A DNA stretch of 64,000 nucleotides. Source: a virus. The notes beneath the pieces are model-generated. The model was not told the DNA's origin, did no database searches, and saw only the letters and a program-made list of their open reading frames with translations. The DNA is taken from positions 40,926 to 104,925 of IMG/VR virus record IMGVR_UViG_3300017782_004332; one strand, 5' to 3'. Positions 24,447 to 32,900 of this stretch are shown one piece after another. How positions within the stretch are numbered: position 1 is the stretch's first letter; every line of letters begins with the position of its first letter. A program made the position numbers and the translations under genes.

Positions 24447-25332
24447 GGTTGATAAATCTAAATATTCCAAAGCAGAATGGAAACGGATTCGCCAAGAGCG
24501 TAGAAATTTAAAAGCACAAGATAGCCATGATAAGGTTGTTGGAGCATTACGTCGACAACAAATACCAGAAATAGCACCAGTATTTGAAAAAGGTTATCCC
24601 GACTATGAAGCAGTTAATAAAGATGAAGTCAGTAATTATGTTTTATGTCTAAAACATGGAACAAAATATAGTGCAGAATACGTGAACACTTTATATAATA
24701 TGGTTAAAAGAAACTTAGGTGTTCCTTTTAAAATGGCATGTTTAACAGATAATCCTAAAGGTATCAATGAAGATATAGAATGTATTAATATACCTCATAA
24801 TTTATCTGGTTGGTGGTGCAAACCTTATATGTATAGTTCTAGTTTACCACTACCAAACGACTGTACAATTTTGTATATGGATTTAGATGTAGTAATTTCA
24901 GGACCATTAGATAAACTGTTTACATATCAACCCGGAGAATGGTGCGTTATTAGAGATTTTACTCGTGCTATGCAACCTCAATGGCAAAAATATAATAGTT
25001 CAGTAATAAGATTTAGAAAAGGTCAGTTAAATGATGTATGGGCAAGATTCATTGCAGATCCACAAAAAGTAATAGGCAGTCATTTCGGAGATCAAGATTG
25101 GTTATGGACAGCGGCACAAGGAACTGCAAAACTTTGGCCTGACGAATGGATTAGAAGTTATAAATGGGAAGTAAGAAAAGATAGACATTTATCAGCAGGT
25201 GTGAAAGGTGAAAGAAAATTTACTAAACAAGAAAATCCTAAACCCGACGAGCAGTGTAGTATAGCAGTATTTCATGGAGATCCTAATCCACACAACTGTG
25301 ACGATCCTTGGGTAGTGGAGAACTGGAAGTAA
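24439..25332 (+). CDS. GT-A type glycosyltransferase-like protein
   Basis: A 297-residue protein with a Lys/Arg-rich N terminus (about 1-40) and a GT-A domain: YVLCLKHGTKY, a WWCKPYMY segment, and the metal-binding DxD in ILYMDLDVVISG. FGDQDWLWTAAQ and VFHGDPNPH follow, as in GT8-like enzymes. Such enzymes transfer a sugar from a nucleotide donor. Targets could be virion protein, host glycan or DNA. It overlaps queD by 8 nt. Confidence 0.72.
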   Translation: MAKVDKSKYSKAEWKRIRQERRNLKAQDSHDKVVGALRRQQIPEIAPVFEKGYPDYEAVNKDEVSNYVLCLKHGTKYSAEYVNTLYNMVKRNLGVPFKMACLTDNPKGINEDIECINIPHNLSGWWCKPYMYSSSLPLPNDCTILYMDLDVVISGPLDKLFTYQPGEWCVIRDFTRAMQPQWQKYNSSVIRFRKGQLNDVWARFIADPQKVIGSHFGDQDWLWTAAQGTAKLWPDEWIRSYKWEVRKDRHLSAGVKGERKFTKQENPKPDEQCSIAVFHGDPNPHNCDDPWVVENWK

Positions 25333-25333
25333 T

Positions 25334-25930
25334 ATGGATCATAAATTACATAACGTTTTTCCAACTCTTGTAATGGAGTTTAATCTAAATGCAGATGTAG
25401 ATACAAAGTTATTACAAGGTGTTTTACAAAAAGAACAAACCAAACCTCATCCATTACTTTCAAAGAATGCTGAAAGTTCTTATTTTTCAGGCAATCATAA
25501 TATACTTGACATTGACCATCCGTTAGTTATTAAGTTAAAAGAGACATTTCAAAACTGTATTGATCAATATATTCAAACTGCTGGACTAACACAATGCAAT
25601 ATATCAAATAGTTGGTTAAGTATTATGGATACAAACAGCAAACTTGTTCCTCACAGACATGAAAACAGTGTGTTAAGTGGAGCATATTATCCAAAAGTTC
25701 CGAAGAACAGTACCGGATTAAAGTTTTTCAATCCAACTAAAATATATAAGATGTGCGAAACACATCAAGAAACAACTATGTATAATGCTGATAATGGAGA
25801 GTTTCCGGCACAAGAAGGAGTTCTATACATATTTCCTAGTTGGTTAGAACATGGTAGTGAAACTAACCAAACCGATAATCGTATGGTGATAAGTTTCAAT
25901 ACATTAAATATGAATGGAGTACAAACATGA
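25334..25930 (+). CDS. Putative 2-oxoglutarate/Fe(II) oxygenase
   Basis: A 198-residue double-stranded beta-helix protein. PHRHENSVLSGAYYPKVP holds the first His and acidic ligand, IFPSWLEHGSETN the distal His, and NRMVISFN the 2-oxoglutarate-binding Arg. This is the pattern of a phage oxygenase family (2OG-FeII_Oxy type). It hydroxylates an unknown substrate. It lies in a row with a second oxygenase, one base after the glycosyltransferase gene. Confidence 0.75.
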   Translation: MDHKLHNVFPTLVMEFNLNADVDTKLLQGVLQKEQTKPHPLLSKNAESSYFSGNHNILDIDHPLVIKLKETFQNCIDQYIQTAGLTQCNISNSWLSIMDTNSKLVPHRHENSVLSGAYYPKVPKNSTGLKFFNPTKIYKMCETHQETTMYNADNGEFPAQEGVLYIFPSWLEHGSETNQTDNRMVISFNTLNMNGVQT

Positions 25931-26511
25931 GCATAGAAGAATCATATATTAGAGAATATCCAGGCGCATTTTCAAAAGAATATTGCGATAAAGTTATTGA
26001 TCGTTTTGAAACGATGAATAAAAATCATCAAACATCAAACTATGACGGTAGTGTTAAATTTAATGCCGACACTCGTGTAGTTTATGATTGGGCACCACAC
26101 CATAATATGTTTTATCATGATCCTGCACTTTGTGAAGAATTTTATAAAACTGTAAATGAATATTATGGTAAAAAATATGTTAGCGAATTTACTGTTCTTA
26201 AAGACAGCATGATTAAACACACACCCAAAGGCATGAGTGTTCAACGTAATGGTCCAAAAGAAGCATACCATATCTGGCATATTGAAAACAATGACAGGGC
26301 AAGTAGAGATCGTGTTGCTGTTTACATGCTATATCTTAACACTGTAAAAGAAGGTGGCGAAACAGAGTTTCTTTATCAAGGAATAAAGACTAAACCTGTT
26401 GCTGGTAAACTAGTGTTCTTTCCTGCTACATGGCAACATCCACACAGGGGCAATCCAATATATGATGGATACAAATACATTATTACAGGGTGGTTTACAT
26501 ACGACGAATAA
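25927..26511 (+). CDS. Prolyl-4-hydroxylase-like 2OG-Fe(II) oxygenase
   Basis: A 194-residue protein with YHIWHIEN (His-x-Glu ligands), KEGGETEF, FFPATWQHPHRGNP (distal His) and a Lys in YKYIITGWF that would bind 2-oxoglutarate. This matches P4H-type oxygenases common in marine phages. The substrate is unknown, perhaps a virion or host protein. It overlaps the previous gene by 4 nt (ATGA). Confidence 0.8.
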   Translation: MSIEESYIREYPGAFSKEYCDKVIDRFETMNKNHQTSNYDGSVKFNADTRVVYDWAPHHNMFYHDPALCEEFYKTVNEYYGKKYVSEFTVLKDSMIKHTPKGMSVQRNGPKEAYHIWHIENNDRASRDRVAVYMLYLNTVKEGGETEFLYQGIKTKPVAGKLVFFPATWQHPHRGNPIYDGYKYIITGWFTYDE

Positions 26512-26515
26512 TCTA

Positions 26516-27235
26516 GTGTCTAGTAGATTTATTTTCGACGTCGATGGAACGTTAACACCTAGCAGACAACCGATGGACGCTGAGTTCCAGAAATGGTTTG
26601 CAAACTTTCAAGAACATAATTATGTCTATCTCATTACGGGTAGTGATAGAGATAAAACATTAGAACAAGTTGGTTCGATAGTATATAATTTTTCTGTCAA
26701 GGTATATAACTGTTCAGGTTGTGATGTATGGGAGCAAGATAAAAATGTTTATACTAGTAGTTGGGCATTGCCTCAAGATGCTCGCAATTGGTTGAATATT
26801 GAACTAGACAAAAGTAAATTTGTTCTACGCACAGGTAATCATATTGAGGAACGTCCTGGCATGGTTAACTTTAGTATTGTAGGGCGTAATGCTACAATAG
26901 GTGAACGTAAGTTATATGTTCAATGGGATGAAAACAACCTAGAACGCAAACACATTGCGGCACAGTTTAACTTTCGCTTTCCAAAATTACAAGCAGTAAT
27001 TGGTGGAGAAACAGGCCTAGATATTTTTCCTAAAGGAAGCGACAAAAGCCAAATTATAAGAGATTTTAATCCACATGACATTTTACATTTTTTTGGTGAT
27101 GCTACATTTAAAGGAGGAAATGATTATCCTTTGAAAAAAGTAATCATTGACAACGATCTCGGTTACTGTTATAATGTAAAAGACTACAAAGAAACTTGGA
27201 AAATATTAAGAGAACAATTTGAATGGATGATCTAA
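26516..27235 (+). CDS. Phosphomannomutase-like HAD phosphatase
   Basis: About 239 residues resembling eukaryote-type phosphomannomutase (HAD class IIB): FIFDVDGTLTPSRQ, LITGSDRDKTLEQ, RPGMVNFSIVGRNA, GGETGLDIFPKGSDK and HFFGDATFKGGND. PMM interconverts mannose-6- and mannose-1-phosphate, feeding GDP-mannose. I choose the GTG at 26516 because the protein then starts right before the catalytic DVDGT; an earlier in-frame ATG at 26462 would lie within the conserved end of the previous gene. With the glycosyltransferase nearby, a mannose-containing glycan is a reasonable guess. Confidence 0.78.
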   Translation: MSSRFIFDVDGTLTPSRQPMDAEFQKWFANFQEHNYVYLITGSDRDKTLEQVGSIVYNFSVKVYNCSGCDVWEQDKNVYTSSWALPQDARNWLNIELDKSKFVLRTGNHIEERPGMVNFSIVGRNATIGERKLYVQWDENNLERKHIAAQFNFRFPKLQAVIGGETGLDIFPKGSDKSQIIRDFNPHDILHFFGDATFKGGNDYPLKKVIIDNDLGYCYNVKDYKETWKILREQFEWMI

Positions 27236-28353
27236 AATTTATGACAGCAGGTAATTTTATTACAGGTCAACAAGACATACATCGTATAGGCTTTGCATGT
27301 AAGTACATGCATCCAGACCAAACACAGAAGAAAAAACTACTAGAAGAAATTCAACGACCACTAAATACTCGTAGCACAACAGTACAGTGGCTTAATAGGC
27401 AAACACGTGAAGTTGCTGAACAACGTTTGTGGGATATCATGGTTCACAATATACAATCGTATATGAACCTTATTACCTATGTAGGAGGATTACCAAATGA
27501 ACTGCGTATGGTTAGACTGGGTAGTGATGTGCTACCGGTATACACACAAGCAGATTGGTCTTACTTTTGGCAGAAGCCAGATGTACGTGCCTACTGCGAG
27601 AAAAACTTTGCCAATGTCGGCAAACAAGCAAGAGCCCTCGATGTCCGACTATCGATGCACCCAGGCCAATTTACTGTACTTGCGAGTGACAACCCCGAAA
27701 TTGTAGATAGGAGCGTAGAAGAATTTGAATATCACACCGATGTCATCAGGTGGATGGGCTATGGACGCTCATTCCAAGACTTTAAATGCAACGTCCATAT
27801 ATCAGGCAGGCAAGGTCCAGCCGGTATCAAACACGCAGTTAACACAAGATTATCTCAAGAAGCGAGAAACTGCATCACGATCGAGAACGACGAAAACAAA
27901 TGGGGCATCATGGACAGTCTTGAATTGGTCGACACCTGTGCCCTCGTACTTGACATACACCATCACTGGTGCCGTGAAGGTGAATACATTTTGCCAGCCG
28001 ACGATAGATTTTCTCGCGTAATTGATTCATGGCGTGGTGTACGTCCTGTTATACACTATTCATACAGTAGAGATGAAGCATTACCTGAAGGCTTTGCACA
28101 CGACACAATGCCCGACATGCCTGTACTATTAGAATCAGGCTTTAAAAAAGGCAAACTAAGAGCCCATAGTGATTACTATCCTAACAATGCAGTTAACGAC
28201 TATGCACTTTCGTTCTTAGAACACGCTGATATTATGTGTGAGAGCAAGGCAAAGAATTTGGCTAGTATCGGTTTGCATAAATATTATTATGAAAATTACG
28301 GAACTAACCAACACAAGTTGTCCAAGAACCAAAGCCAAGCAGTGCCAGTGTGA
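27223..28353 (+). CDS. uvsE: UV damage endonuclease UvdE/UvsE
   Basis: A 376-residue TIM-barrel endonuclease: IGFACKYM near the start, RLSMHPGQFTVLAS, ITIENDE, LVLDIHHHWC, VIHYSYSR, LRAHSDYY and MCESKAKNLA supply the metal-binding His, Glu and Asp residues. UvdE nicks DNA 5' of UV photoproducts and starts repair, useful for a sunlit marine virus. It overlaps the HAD gene by 13 nt. Its 3' end holds the promoter box and the beginning of the SOD gene. Confidence 0.95.
   Translation: MDDLKFMTAGNFITGQQDIHRIGFACKYMHPDQTQKKKLLEEIQRPLNTRSTTVQWLNRQTREVAEQRLWDIMVHNIQSYMNLITYVGGLPNELRMVRLGSDVLPVYTQADWSYFWQKPDVRAYCEKNFANVGKQARALDVRLSMHPGQFTVLASDNPEIVDRSVEEFEYHTDVIRWMGYGRSFQDFKCNVHISGRQGPAGIKHAVNTRLSQEARNCITIENDENKWGIMDSLELVDTCALVLDIHHHWCREGEYILPADDRFSRVIDSWRGVRPVIHYSYSRDEALPEGFAHDTMPDMPVLLESGFKKGKLRAHSDYYPNNAVNDYALSFLEHADIMCESKAKNLASIGLHKYYYENYGTNQHKLSKNQSQAVPV
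28278..28283 (+). promoter_or_regulatory. Late-type promoter box for the SOD gene (leaderless geometry)
   Basis: CATAAATATT inside uvsE: TAAATA, 5 nt (TTATT), then the ATG at 28289. Confidence 0.55.
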
Positions 28354-28852
28354 AAGTGTTAACGCACTAACCGAATCACAAGATACTGTATTTGCTGTTG
28401 TTTCAGAACTTATCCATTCAGATAAAGTTAAAGGACAAATACTTTTCATGCAACAAGCAGATGGACCTACTTTAATTAAAGGTCGTGTTACAGGTCTTGA
28501 ACCTGGCAAACACGGATTTCATGTTCATCAATTTGGTGATCTGTCAGATGGTTGTGATTCTGCCGGCCCTCATTTTGATCCTGATGGTGTTGACCATGGT
28601 GATCTTGATAAAGGACATGTCGGTGATTTAGGAAATATCACAGCGAACACTTCCGGCATAGCCGATTTCACTATAGTTGCAAAAAGAGTGGATCTTGTAG
28701 GAGATCGTAGCATTGTTGGTCGTGCTATTGTTATTCATGCCGACGAAGATGACTTAGGTAAAGGCGGCGATGAAGAATCACTTAAAACAGGAAATGCAGG
28801 AGAAAGAGTAGCCTGCGGAATAATTACACTTAAAGATAAATCAGGAGAATAA
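28289..28852 (+). CDS. sodC: Cu/Zn superoxide dismutase
   Basis: About 187 residues. Copper and zinc ligands are complete: HGFHVHQFGD, GPHFDP, VDHGDLDKGHVGDLGN and IVIHADEDDLGKG. The disulfide pair (DGCDSAG with VACGII) and the active-site Arg in NAGERVACG are present. The enzyme converts superoxide to peroxide and oxygen. The start at 28289 is set by the TAAATA-N5 box; it gives no signal peptide, so the protein may be cytoplasmic or virion-associated, unlike most bacterial SodC. About 40 Cys/Lys-containing residues precede the domain. It overlaps uvsE by 65 nt. Confidence 0.93.
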   Translation: MKITELTNTSCPRTKAKQCQCESVNALTESQDTVFAVVSELIHSDKVKGQILFMQQADGPTLIKGRVTGLEPGKHGFHVHQFGDLSDGCDSAGPHFDPDGVDHGDLDKGHVGDLGNITANTSGIADFTIVAKRVDLVGDRSIVGRAIVIHADEDDLGKGGDEESLKTGNAGERVACGIITLKDKSGE

Positions 28853-28855
28853 ATC

Positions 28856-29074
28856 ATGTTAAATTGGTTGAAAAAAGTTTTCTTGCCGGCTGTTGAGGAT
28901 ATCGATGCGTTGGTATTAGAAAAGCAGGTGATTGAAAAGAAAGCAGAACTAACAAAAATGACTAAAGTACAACTTGAAAAATTAGGTCGTGCTTATGATG
29001 TTGAATTAGACCGTAGATTAACTAAAGCAAAACTAGTTGATCAATTATGGAAAGTAGTAAAACCTAAAAAATAA
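28856..29074 (+). CDS. Small helical protein, SAP/Rho-N-like
   Basis: A 72-residue basic helical protein. MTKVQLEKLGRAYDVELDR followed by TKAKLVDQLWK resembles a SAP or Rho N-terminal helix-extended-helix motif, often a nucleic-acid contact. It lies 3 nt after sodC. Function unknown. Confidence 0.55.
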   Translation: MLNWLKKVFLPAVEDIDALVLEKQVIEKKAELTKMTKVQLEKLGRAYDVELDRRLTKAKLVDQLWKVVKPKK

Positions 29075-29084
29075 GGAGAACACA

Positions 29085-29258
29085 ATGGTAGATAAATTTA
29101 AAGGCTGGGTAGAAAAACGTTTTAAAGAACGTACATCTTGGGACGGAGCAATGCTTGTCCTACTAGGAGTTTTAGTATTAATTGCTAAACCAATTGCAGG
29201 CTTACTTGCATATGCGGCTATCGCATATGGTGCTTGGACTATTTGGAAATCAGAATAA
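29085..29258 (+). CDS. Very small membrane protein
   Basis: A 57-residue protein behind AAGGAG: a basic helix (FKGWVEKRFKER) followed by one hydrophobic region (about 22-50). It ends exactly where the converging - strand gene ends. Function unknown. Confidence 0.6.
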   Translation: MVDKFKGWVEKRFKERTSWDGAMLVLLGVLVLIAKPIAGLLAYAAIAYGAWTIWKSE

Positions 29259-29546
29259 TTAATTTTTTCCAATTGGTTTGTCTGTGCTTACAGCCAAATC
29301 CCAAACTAATCGTTTCTCAACGCCACGCTTTTGAGCAAAGCGTTTAGGATCACATTGAGGGCAAACGTGGAAATAGTTGTTACTTAAACGTCTAGGATCC
29401 ACTTTGCCTTTCTCTCTATTAAACTCTTGTTCACAACTGTCGCACTTAAATACAACTACTGTACGTTTTCGAGTATATGGATGAAATTTGCCTGTACGAC
29501 TCTTACGCACATATGATTTTGTAACAATATCTTCTCTTACAAACAT
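29259..29546 (-). CDS. Small zinc-finger protein
   Basis: A 95-residue basic protein with CDSCEQEF and, 25 residues later, CPQC, forming a likely four-Cys zinc site. The N terminus is rich in Arg and Lys. Similar proteins occur in cyanophages without assigned role; DNA or RNA binding is likely. Its TAAATA box lies exactly 5 nt before the ATG on the - strand. Confidence 0.65.
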   Translation of the reverse strand: MFVREDIVTKSYVRKSRTGKFHPYTRKRTVVVFKCDSCEQEFNREKGKVDPRRLSNNYFHVCPQCDPKRFAQKRGVEKRLVWDLAVSTDKPIGKN

Positions 29547-29551
29547 ATTGT

Positions 29552-29557
29552 TATTTA
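29552..29557 (-). promoter_or_regulatory. Late-type promoter box (leaderless geometry, - strand)
   Basis: TAAATA, 5 nt (ACAAT), then the ATG at 29546 on the - strand; no ribosome binding site. Confidence 0.55.
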
Positions 29558-29588
29558 CACTTTACATTCGGTTTATAAAAAGAAAGGC

Positions 29589-29594
29589 TAAATA
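29589..29594 (+). promoter_or_regulatory. Late-type promoter box (leaderless geometry)
   Basis: GGCTAAATATTGTC: TAAATA, 5 nt, then the ATG at 29600. Confidence 0.55.
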
Positions 29595-29599
29595 TTGTC

Positions 29600-29923
29600 A
29601 TGAGCATAGTAAGTTTAACAGAAAATGCAAGAGAACGCATGGAAGTAATGCTTAAAGAGCATGAAAAAAATGTTGTTAGACTAGCATTAAAAGGCGGTGG
29701 ATGTGCTGGTTTTAGTTATGAATGGACTTTAGATGATGAAGTACAAAACGACGACGAAGCAATTGAACTTGAAACTGGCAAATTTGCTATAGATGCAACG
29801 AGTATAATGTACTTGTTAGGAAGTACAATTGATTACAAAAAGGAAGTATTTGGATCATATTTTGCAATAAACAACCCTAAATCAACATCGAGTTGTGGAT
29901 GCGGAGAATCAGTAGGATTTTAA
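29600..29923 (+). CDS. A-type iron-sulfur carrier (IscA/ErpA/HesB family)
   Basis: A 107-residue protein with the three family cysteines: GGGCAGFSYEW and the closing SCGCGES. A-type carriers deliver Fe-S clusters to apoproteins. Length and fold pattern are normal for the family. A seven-iron-type ferredoxin is encoded at 47403, so the virus may support Fe-S enzymes during infection. It precedes the largest fibre gene by 3 nt and has a leaderless-type promoter box. Confidence 0.9.
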   Translation: MSIVSLTENARERMEVMLKEHEKNVVRLALKGGGCAGFSYEWTLDDEVQNDDEAIELETGKFAIDATSIMYLLGSTIDYKKEVFGSYFAINNPKSTSSCGCGESVGF

Positions 29924-29926
29924 AAA

Positions 29927-32900
29927 ATGGCACGTAAAACAATTAACATTGGTACAACAGGTAACGACGCTACCGGCGATAGTATTAGAGAAGGCTTTAA
30001 TAAAGTCAATCAGAACTTTACTGAAATCTATGCATCATTAGGACTTGGCGGCGGATTAACATTTACATCTTTAGACGACACTCCACCAACACTCACTGCT
30101 AACACAGTATTAACAACTAACACAGCAGGTGATGCTGTTAGTGCAAGAGTAATTGAAGGTGAAGGTATTGCAGTTGATTTTACATCTGATCCTACTAAAC
30201 TTAAATTACGAACAACTGGTACAGAAATTAGATTAGATACAACTCCAGAACTTGGTGGTGACTTAAATGCACAAACGTTTTTAATTGAAAACTTAGGTAC
30301 TCCAGTTAAAGATCAAGATGCTGTTACTAAAAAATATGCAGATGACAAGTTTTTAGATGCCTCTGGTGATACTGCAACAGGTATTATTAAATTACAGGAT
30401 TCAGGACAGCCAAGAGTACCAAATAGTCAAGACGAAGCAGTCAACAAAAAATATGCTGATACAAAAATAAGACTTGCTGGTGACTCAATGACTGGACCGT
30501 TGGTTCTATCACAATCACCTACATTTACCTCAAGCGAGTTACAAGCGGCTACTAAACAATATGTAGACAATAACAGTTTTACAAGTAAGAAAAATTTATT
30601 CGTAAGCACCAACGGTAGAACAGAATCACAAATGATTGCTGACGGTGTAGACCGAACACAGGTTGGTCGTTCTTTAGCATACGCATTTGACAATGTTAGA
30701 GAAGCGGCGTTCTATGCAGAAAGAATTATTAAAGGTGACATTACACTTAAAGATCAAGGTCTACTAACTGGTGATGTTGTTTTTCCTGTACCTGGTAGAA
30801 AGCCTGGGCCATACACAGTTAACATGGCGGCCGATGGAACTGAAGATACAACAAATGTTTTAGCAAACAAATTGTTTGTTAACAACCGAGAATTTATTCA
30901 ACGCGAAACACTTGCATTTATTGAAGCAGAAATTAACGACGGTGATAACACAGATGACTTTGCTTCTAACTTTACATTTAACAGAGAAAAATGTTTCCGT
31001 GATATTGGATTAATTATTGATGCAGTAAGTTTTGATTTAACCTACGTAGGAAATTCAAGAACAGTTGATGCGGCGGCTTCATATTGGGACGGTGCTACAT
31101 CAAGAGTAGCAGGACAACAAACCGAAACTGTTGCGGCACTTGTATTTGCTAAGAACCTAATTCAAAACAATGTGTTGACAAATACTGCTTATGTTGCTCC
31201 ATCGAACACAGAAAACCCGTATGCTGTTGCACTTATTAATGCAAACAGAGAATACATTGCAGACGAAACTATTGCTTACATTGAGGCACAAATTGCGGCT
31301 GGCGCTGGTATTTGGAACGGATTTACATACGATAAAACAAAATGTGAACGTGATGTAAAAATTATTTTAGATGGTATTGCATTTGATTTAAAATACGGTG
31401 GTAACTCTGAATCAAGAGAAAATGCTTCACGTTATTGGAACGGTGCTACAAGTTATGTTGCAGGTCAACAGCCACAAACAGTTGATGCATTAAACTTTAC
31501 TAAAGACCTAGTAAGAAATAATATTATTCTAAACACAGCATATGCTTCAAGACAAAGTGTAACTGAACAGGTTACTAACAGTAACAACGGTGAAAGTTCA
31601 GCAAGTACAAAAATTAATACACTAATGAATATGATTGCTGACGTTATTACTAACGGCTTAGGCAACTTACCTGTACTAGAAGGTACTTACAGTAATCAAA
31701 GTGGTGCTGAACAATTTATTGATTCATCGGTTATTGCTGAGTCAGGAGCAAGTACTGAAATTGGTAACTTGATGGATATTGTTACCAATGTTATTACTAA
31801 CGGATTAAGTGCATTACCTGCAAAAATTGGCGGAGAAGGTAGAGAACAAAATGTTCCACTACCTGAAGTAACTATTCATGTTGAATCAGGATTTTATGAA
31901 GAACTTACACCGATTGTACTTCCTGAGAACTGTTCAATCAAAGGCGACGAATTTAGACGTGTAATCATTCAATCTCAAGTAGGTGTACGTCCACCACAAC
32001 GTGCATTAGATTTAACATTTGAACGTGGTGATCAAAAACGCTACGATGGTACTGGTACACCCAAAGCGGCACGTTTCCGTAATCACTATGACTCACAATA
32101 TTCAAGAGCAGATACAGGAGCCGGTGTTAACCAAACAGGTGCGGCGCAGATTAGATTAAAAGATTTAGTTTATTACCCACGTTGGGGGCAATACTTTGAG
32201 TACAACGGTACAACTTATTACGTCAAAGAAGTTAGTTTTGATCCTGCTGGTGTAGAAGATTTTACAAGAGCAGACTTAACGTTGTATAGTGATATTAACT
32301 TAACAACTACTACAACACTTCAAGATGATGTCCCAAATAATACTGTTATTGAATTAAAAATGCTTAACCAACACGGTGATGTGTTCTTAGTTAATAACTC
32401 TACAATTTTAAGAAATATAACAATACGTAGACACCAAGGTGCAGTTATGGTACTTGACCCAGAAGGGCAAATCCTAACCAAATCACCATACGTACAAACA
32501 TGTTCTTCGTTCTCATCACAGGGTGGTGCAGGACAACTTGTTGATGGTAATGCAGGTGCACAATATGGTGTAGTTGTAGATAATCCAGCAAGTGGTGCAA
32601 CACTTACGCTAAAAGGATTGACTAGAAAAATCCAAGTACCGACTACATTTATATACCAAGGTGCAGGTGGTACAGAAAAGAAAACATATAGAGTTATTGC
32701 TGTAACTGCGCCAGTTGATGACGGCGACGGTAACACACCTGCGACATTTAAACAACAATTAACACTTGCGGCAACAACTACTATTACTGTTGATGCTAAA
32801 ACATTACCTACAGGAACTATACCACAAAATGATGAAATAAGAGTTGAAACTGCTGGTAACAAGTCAATGACATCAAATGACTATACACAGATTAACAATG

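Noticed and set aside
26462-26515. Earlier start of the phosphomannomutase-like gene
   Set aside because: The sequence coincides with the conserved C terminus of the oxygenase gene in another frame and adds no family-like residues.
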